NCBI GenBank assembly: GCA_903813345.2
Contig: CAIIXF020000001.1
Span: forward strand, 33,996,866-34,060,865
Direction of reading: 5' to 3'
From: Owenia fusiformis
Taxonomy: Eukaryota > Annelida > Polychaeta > Sabellida > Oweniidae
Length of the DNA stretch: 64,000 nt
The notes under the pieces were generated by a model, which saw only the letters and a list, made by a program, of their open reading frames with translations, was not told where the DNA came from and searched no databases. The number at the start of each line of letters is the position of its first letter. Position 1 is the first letter of the stretch. Made by a program: the position numbers and the translations under genes. This document shows, piece by piece, positions 59,901 to 64,000 of the stretch.

Positions 59901-60647
59901 GGAGTCACCCTGATCATTCATAAGGTCATTTCTAATTTTAAAAGGGATATCATCTTTAACATATATCAATAGGCCTCGATTTTTATTCGAGTATACATGA
60001 CAATGACCATCTATAGAATAATCAGAAGAAACTGTCAAATCAGTTAGATTTCCAACCTCACAAAGTCCAATAATGTCATTTCCATTGATCTGTATTCTAT
60101 CTTTAAGTGCTTCAAATCTGGCATTTACATTTGCACTTATACTGTTTATATTTGAGAATAAAATCTTTGTGAGCTTAAAATGATTTGTAGGTCCTGGATT
60201 CTGATGAACATCATTACTCAGTAAAAGAATAGCTTGAACAGTATTAGGAATATAACATAAAATAGCACAGAATGGAATGAACAATAAAACTATACTAGCA
60301 AACATCTTCATTATGTAAAATGTACCAAAATGTTTGTGATTGCTATGAATATAGACAATTGTGCCCATGAAAGTTAAACCATGGATGACAACTAACAATG
60401 TACTAATGCATCCAAATAAAATCTTACAAGAATTCAAAGTGATTTGCCTGCTTGAATCTGCTCTGTAGAGCTCAAAACCACATATCAATGTAAGGCAAAT
60501 GTACAATGGAATCCAAGAAAATGAGTTAAAATAGTCGAGTATGCAACTGCTGTCATTTTTGACTTTTCTGTTATTAACTGATATAAAACACTTTCTACTG
60601 TTGTGCATTCCAACACTCATCCTCCAGGCAGTGACACTAATGCCCAT
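56952..60647 (-). CDS. CRf ORF2: 2A-like leader, APE endonuclease and reverse transcriptase
   Basis: 1,231 codons, true ATG at 60647, TGA at 56952. Residues ~44-61, 76-101 and 112-136 are hydrophobic, followed by DVHQNPGP at 146-153, a 2A-like motif with His where the classic motif has Glu. The endonuclease covers ~155-390, with GLCEV, INGDFNAR, CIDLLISN and NTDHC carrying the expected E, D/N and D-H residues. RT covers ~610-900: NYRPITLL, LQSGFLPGHST, GIYLDISAAFD, AGVPQGSILGP and intact FIYADDTS. The C-terminus has a CSCG...H...C cluster (~1160). It should nick target DNA and copy its RNA in place. If the 2A motif works, a ~152-residue membrane leader would be released from the enzyme. Confidence 0.93.
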   Translation of the reverse strand: MGISVTAWRMSVGMHNSRKCFISVNNRKVKNDSSCILDYFNSFSWIPLYICLTLICGFELYRADSSRQITLNSCKILFGCISTLLVVIHGLTFMGTIVYIHSNHKHFGTFYIMKMFASIVLLFIPFCAILCYIPNTVQAILLLSNDVHQNPGPTNHFKLTKILFSNINSISANVNARFEALKDRIQINGNDIIGLCEVGNLTDLTVSSDYSIDGHCHVYSNKNRGLLIYVKDDIPFKIRNDLMNDQGDSLWIELSINHKSYLYAIYYRSPSQTQNEANEFCTRFSNSCNMALDSNPEAIFINGDFNARSKQWWASDNENLTGKKIFEHIEELRLFQLIDEPTRITNTSRSCIDLLISNSPDIITNAYVSPPIGNTDHCSINTECFLKTLKNRPYSRKIWKYDQADISIINNSVRAADFDHLIDSSNDLDDIVSNFSRGLLAIFTDLIPNSDIEIKPTDKPWFTSDIKTLINKRNKLHRKYRKTHDDKYFKKYTDQCNLVNDAIREAKEAMESRLYYKLSNQRYGSKGYWSIVSRLLGKCKNSKIPLLCDARGNSYTDSHDKANLLLSHFIDKYHINYQEGNETFIPRTDQSFDLLSTNDREVYSILLGLDTNKATGPDMLSNRMLKMAAPSLSPILSKLLNKMFILNKYPHSWKIGHVVAIHKSKDKTDVKNYRPITLLSCISKVAERVIFKRLFDHLILNNLFYNLQSGFLPGHSTQAQLLSIIDVITNEIENGANVRGIYLDISAAFDSMPHGLLLKKLKMYGFGHNIIELMKSYLSNRQVKVVLDGHESELSEMNHINAGVPQGSILGPLLFLIYINDLPDNLSTKCFIYADDTSLYQSFTAETAAAKNNELQEDLNKILLWSNTWKLNFKASKSKDMTFFNPRKREILTPDLSLGNDKLPRVNNHKHLGLILDKNLTFDYHITELVARIDKLINPLKVFSKKISGKHLETIFKSFILPLFDYCDILYGCANLTKLQLLDRLYYKAALICSGAMHGTSTTKVLNTLNWPTLSNRRQYHRATFMYRAHNNLLPSYVTEIFEPLKRNQTHVLRHQLDYILPVKSKFYERSCISKTISEWNLLPSDIKNSSSLSIFKSSLKRNIFNETVINSSELSISRNQEIIFNRVRCDFIFKAHLYSHNFTNVNSPICSCGINSETTSHVIFRCNLRLTFWTELENQLKNMNIQYSRKYKTQRDKLSLILNGDKTLSRAENLIVLKCSAIFFERCVNV
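60189..60212 (-). other. 2A-like ribosome-skipping motif in CRf ORF2
   Basis: The codons read D V H Q N P G P directly after a hydrophobic stretch ending AILLLSN. The classic rule is D-(V/I)-E-x-N-P-G-P with separation between G and P. Here the Glu is His, a form I recall in other invertebrate LINEs. Activity of this variant is not shown by the sequence. Confidence 0.7.
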
Positions 60648-62282
60648 TTTAATATTAATTCATAGATGCAATATAAGAAAAGAAACCGTACTATTTACAG
60701 ATAAATTATCTGATGTGTCATGTCTGGTGAACACTTGCTATATGAAATACTGTTCCCTTGATTCCTTATAGTAGCTTATTGAATATGTAATAAAGTAGCT
60801 AAGAAAGTAAGGGTTTCACACCAATTAGTTGAAGAGTTTCTCCACAAAACAACCTTTATTTTAAAATATTTAGTTAAAATTGATTAAAGTCAAGATATAA
60901 AACAAATGTAGAAAAGTACAGTTATAGTACTTGACTTTTACTGTAAGTGTTTGGCTCTGAAAACGGCAAACTCAATGTTCTATCTGTTCAAAGGCAAAAA
61001 CTTTTGAAAATATGTACAGAGTAACTCATTTCAGGTGAGCAGTGTTTCAGTAAAGTGAAATGCACCTATTAGCGCTACTGATTGGCGCAATGTAAGGTCA
61101 TGACCTTGGATCTATGCCAAAACAGTGTTTACATTGAGAGTGATATATACCCGCACATAAGTTTCACTGTAACATAAATGTATGGTTTGTTCCAAGTATA
61201 TATCTTCTCAGATCCCAATGTGGAAAAAAGATAAATTCTGCACTTATATTTTAATACTATCGAAGTGTAATTAAAACCATTATGATATCATCATATTGAT
61301 ATCATCATATTGATATATAACTGTTTCTAAAGAGAGGAACTGAAGTGTACAGTGACCATTTATCACGTTTTTATCCCTATTCAACAACGTAGAAACACAG
61401 TATAGAAGCATTGATTTGTCGAACACACTACAAGATCTCAATGCATCAACTGGTCTTGAATATAAAGGGCATTAGTAAAATGTGTTGAGAAAATTCATTG
61501 GCACCGACATGTAAGCGTATCATGGCTAGCCTGTGGTCTGATCAGCTGTGTTACTTGTCATTCTAAATAAGAAGCCCAGAATAGTCATGTAGTTTCAGTG
61601 ACAGTTTCCTGATCGATAATTTCGTATAGAACTTCAAATAGTAATGTACAGTACATAGAGCTTGCCATGAAACGATTTACCATGTATAAATGTTTATATA
61701 TACAATATACATAAATACCTTAGTACTGTGGGGCGCCTGGGGTATATAGTCACCTTCATCTTGTGAGACAACAACTAACTGTACAAATGTTTAGGTTCGT
61801 GTGCCGTACAGGTCATTTTGACTTGCGCGCATGCGCAATGTGCATGGTAAACAAAAACAAATGTATTTCAGTACAGCCCGAGTGGAAATAAACTGCACAA
61901 AAGAATCTGTTTTACGATTCCTGTTTTGTTGTGATTCAAAATACCCCAGTTGCTACAGTCGTATTTGTTTTGTATATGACATATAAATGTAACATTTGAT
62001 CCATCTAAAAGAGGAGTTTACACATTTTTACCTGGAAAATCATTGTAAATAACCTGGGAACACTAGACCATTTTATTCCAAGGAATAACTTGAGGATTTT
62101 AGTTAAAGTCAGTTTATTTTTCGGCTGATCCAGATATTGAACTCGTTAGTTGATCAGAAAAGTCTGTCCTTTGGTAATTATTAGAACAGTTCAAGTTGTA
62201 GTTAGCGAAGATTGTTTACTGCCGAGAAAGCACAATGTACAAATAATAGTCACCTACATAGTATTGGGTCATCACCCAGTTC
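60648..62282. other. Long inter-ORF region of CRf
   Basis: 1,635 bases between ORF1 stop and ORF2 start with no frame of note on either strand. It lies inside the target duplications, so it belongs to the element or is an insertion into it. GATATCATCATATTGATAT-type short repeats lie near 61285-61315. A minus-strand AATAAA lies about 170 bases after ORF1 (62111-62116). Confidence 0.65.
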
Positions 62283-63323
62283 CTAGAATCTTGAAGGCCG
62301 TATCAGTGGTGCACCACGAGATGTCCCTGGCGTAGGTCTGATAGCTCCTCCACGTCCGCTTCTGTTTCCCCATACATTCGCCCTTCCTCCTCTGGATGGT
62401 CCGGCGGGTCGTGGATCTCTGTTGCTTGGGTCAGGGGGTATCATATTGATGATTTCATCCAAATTGTCGCCATCCGTCACCTCGAATGTGTGCCGTTTTT
62501 TTCCAGTGGGGATTGCATGGATCTTGCCATACGAGCTCCAGGCCCTCTCGATCTCTTCATGCTGTTTCAGTTTGTATAATAGATCCCTATTCATAGGACT
62601 TAAATCTTCATAAATGACAAGCCGGGATCCTTTTAGGAGGCGTTTGTTTTGCATAACCCAGTCTTTGACAGGTCGAAATTTAAATTTAACTATGATCGCA
62701 CGGGGTTTCGCATCCTTTGTAGCAAGGGAATAGGGACCTAGCCTGTGTGATACCTCAATATCGTTTTCTTCAATGGGAATGATTTCTTTCAGGCTATCCA
62801 CGACACTAGCTGGGCAATTTTCCTTACTTGCTTCATCGGGATTTTGCATTTCAGGCACACCTAGGATTCGGATTGTGTTTTTCCTTGAGTATTGTGCGTT
62901 GTGGTTAGTACTTTTTGTCAGATCATCTACACGCTCGTTTAGTCTCTTGATATCAGCTTTTAAGTCCTGGTTTTCTTTTTTAAGGTCAGTGATGAGATTG
63001 TTAGTGTCTTTCATGGCTGCAGACATGGCTTTAGAGACTGCTCTATCGATAGAGTTTTCTAATTTTGCTTCAAGTCTGTTCATGAGTATATCCATGCAGT
63101 TTAGGAGCTTAGGATCTACATCTGTAGTATCCTTGGCATGAATCGTATCATGACATGTAGTAAACTCCTCACCAGTTTCACTGAAGGCACCCGTACTATC
63201 ATCTCGCTGTTTACGTTTGCTTTTCTGTCGCTGATCACCGTCTGGTCCTCCATCTTGTCCGCCATTTGCAAAAATCGGTTTATCTGAGCCGCTCATAAAG
63301 TCCGTTATTGTTGCTTGTGACAT
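62283..63323 (-). CDS. CRf ORF1: L1ORF1-like RNA-binding protein
   Basis: 346 codons, ATG at 63321-63323, TAG at 62283-62285. A disordered N-terminus is followed by a coiled coil at ~85-140 (heptads in NRLEAKLENSIDRAV and DLKKENQDLKADIKRLNERV). An RRM-like domain begins at ~145 (SRKNTIRILGVPE). A C-terminal RNA-binding domain covers ~195-295 (SHRLGPY, RAIIVKFKFR, RLLKGSRLVIYEDL). The tail is Arg/Gly/Pro-rich (~300-346). This is the transposase_22/L1 ORF1 plan: a trimeric nucleic-acid chaperone that packages the element RNA. It is encoded upstream of ORF2 in the same orientation. Base composition is higher in GC than the rest of the element. Confidence 0.9.
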   Translation of the reverse strand: MSQATITDFMSGSDKPIFANGGQDGGPDGDQRQKSKRKQRDDSTGAFSETGEEFTTCHDTIHAKDTTDVDPKLLNCMDILMNRLEAKLENSIDRAVSKAMSAAMKDTNNLITDLKKENQDLKADIKRLNERVDDLTKSTNHNAQYSRKNTIRILGVPEMQNPDEASKENCPASVVDSLKEIIPIEENDIEVSHRLGPYSLATKDAKPRAIIVKFKFRPVKDWVMQNKRLLKGSRLVIYEDLSPMNRDLLYKLKQHEEIERAWSSYGKIHAIPTGKKRHTFEVTDGDNLDEIINMIPPDPSNRDPRPAGPSRGGRANVWGNRSGRGGAIRPTPGTSRGAPLIRPSRF

Positions 63324-63493
63324 CTTATTTGTAGATTTTAACGTGATTAAATATCCGTAAGAGTCTTATACGTATCTGTAACCCTCGATAAATGACATTT
63401 GCCTCTCCAATTTCGAACAATTACCGTTTTATCAGGAGCCTTTTACACCTACGTGCAAGTCATTTTTACCGGAAGTTGACCTGTACATGATAC

Positions 63494-63506
63494 CCATACA
63501 ATGATT
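63494..63506. repeat. Target-site duplication of CRf, right copy
   Basis: CCATACAATGATT, identical to 56741-56753. It defines the 5' end of the LINE at 63493, about 170 bases before the ORF1 ATG. Confidence 0.93.
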
Positions 63507-64000
63507 GTTCTATGTTTGATAGCCTTTCTAAGGTAAGTGCACTTATGCATGGTAAATACCAAATTTAATTTTTCACAATGGATAAATTTTTTTCTTTAAA
63601 TAAAATGTAATAAATACGCATTCGAACAATCCCGTATGTTTTTAAATTAGTATATGTGCTTTAAATCATATATTTTAATTTTTTTTTGATTAGATAATTC
63701 AACTGATCTGCTCCGGTTACGTTCCCAGCTCCGGTTACGTTCCTAAGTAATATTTTTAAAACTTTTTTTTTAATTAAACAAATCAGAGTCGTGTGAATCA
63801 AAAATAACAGAATTATTCAAAAGTATAAGGACTATTCTGTACTTTTTTCAAAAGTCTATACTTAAATGTTGTGAAAAGTTATAATCGAAAAACCATCTTT
63901 CGGAGTAAAGTCCGACTGCGCCGATTTCAATAACTTCGTACTTGATCAGAACTGGGTTCCAACAGAATTCCTACAAACTCATGAATGAAATAGTTATTGC

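Larger units (their letters stand above)
56754..63493 (-). mobile_element. Full-length LINE CRf (CR1/jockey group), apparently intact
   Basis: A 6,740-base retrotransposon on the minus strand flanked by a perfect 13-base duplication, with a poly(A) tail of about 25 (T run from 56754). Order: ~170-base 5' leader, ORF1 (63323-62283), a 1.6-kb gap, ORF2 (60647-56952), ~170-base 3' region. Both frames are uninterrupted and the visible catalytic motifs are present. It is inserted in the centre of foldback U. Perfect duplication, long tail and intact frames together point to recent movement. The clade is judged from motif style (APE endonuclease, GVPQGSILGP, L1ORF1-like ORF1) and is not certain. 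Confidence 0.93.
55803..64000. mobile_element. Large foldback element U, right end beyond window
   Basis: Left arm 55803 to about 56200 and right arm about 63600 to 64000 are inverse at roughly 95% identity in the outer ~330 bases. Weaker similarity reaches about 56280/63525. Both arms contain two tandem GAACGTAACCGGAGC words (56060-56095; RC 63712-63745). Excluding LINE CRf, the visible part is only ~1.46 kb with a unique centre of a few hundred bases that holds a zinc-finger exon. The outer boundary and target duplication are not visible. Confidence 0.8.

Noticed and set aside
1-64000. Polinton/Maverick, Helitron, retrovirus-like or giant-virus insertions
   Set aside because: No DNA polymerase B, integrase, capsid, Rep/helicase or protease motifs were seen; large inverted pairs are explained by non-autonomous TIR elements.

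Overview
The window looks like a repeat-choked stretch of a marine invertebrate (bilaterian) nuclear genome. The signs are a TRPV-like channel exon with a splice acceptor, APE-type and L1/Tx1-type LINEs, Tc1/mariner-like and other terminal-inverted-repeat (TIR) elements, a tRNA-derived tandem satellite, and an interspersed repeat opening with AGCTCACATGGTGAGCTC followed by (GTCC)n-like sequence. I recall that last repeat type from lophotrochozoan and some invertebrate-deuterostome genomes. The phylum cannot be fixed from the sequence alone. Letter names (A, B, C ...) are labels made for this annotation.

Layout. 1-11 kb: a mosaic of non-autonomous DNA transposons. A1 is followed by two direct copies (B1, B2) of a large TIR element separated by TIR element H. 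B1 carries two insertions (A2 and C1), and B2 preserves both empty sites. 11.2-15.35 kb: a tandem satellite of about 145 bases, each unit half a degenerate tRNA-Gly-like sequence, interrupted by nested Tc1-like elements D1/D2. 15.3-22.3 kb: an inverted third copy (B3), a duplicated block (K1/K2) whose copies differ by insertions C2 and M2, and element A3. 22.3-31.5 kb: mariner-like ends, a broken L1/Tx1-clade LINE (Tx-a), a perfect 126-base tandem duplication, element T with a 9-base target duplication, a jockey/CR1-like LINE remnant and element A4.

31.5-35.4 kb is a three-deep nest: mariner-like M4 contains LINE JK-b, which contains mariner-like M5. It stops 27 bases short of the stop codon of the one clear host gene, a TRPV-like cation channel (35463-39669, minus strand). 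That gene has about 1,400 codons in one exon with a splice acceptor at its 5' edge. 40.7-53.5 kb: two opposed copies of a repeat packed with AGGTCA half-sites (G1, G2), interrupted by LINE Tx-b, by element Q (AAAGCG arrays), by a gag-like pseudogene, by element R (5-base target duplication) and by element S. 53.5-55.8 kb holds a 15-base minisatellite.

55.8-64 kb: a large foldback element (U, right arm cut by the window end) holds a C2H2 zinc-finger exon and a full-length, apparently intact LINE (CRf, 56754-63493). CRf has a 13-base target duplication, a poly(A) tail, an RNA-binding ORF1 and an endonuclease/RT ORF2. ORF2 begins with three hydrophobic segments and a 2A-like NPGP motif.

The genes do not form a pathway. 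Only the channel exon and possibly the zinc-finger exon look like host coding sequence, and CRf looks like a recently mobile element. The most interesting signals are the 2A-like membrane leader of CRf ORF2, the tRNA-derived satellite, the motif-array TIR families with filled/empty-site pairs, and the unusual extracellular loop and pore of the channel.
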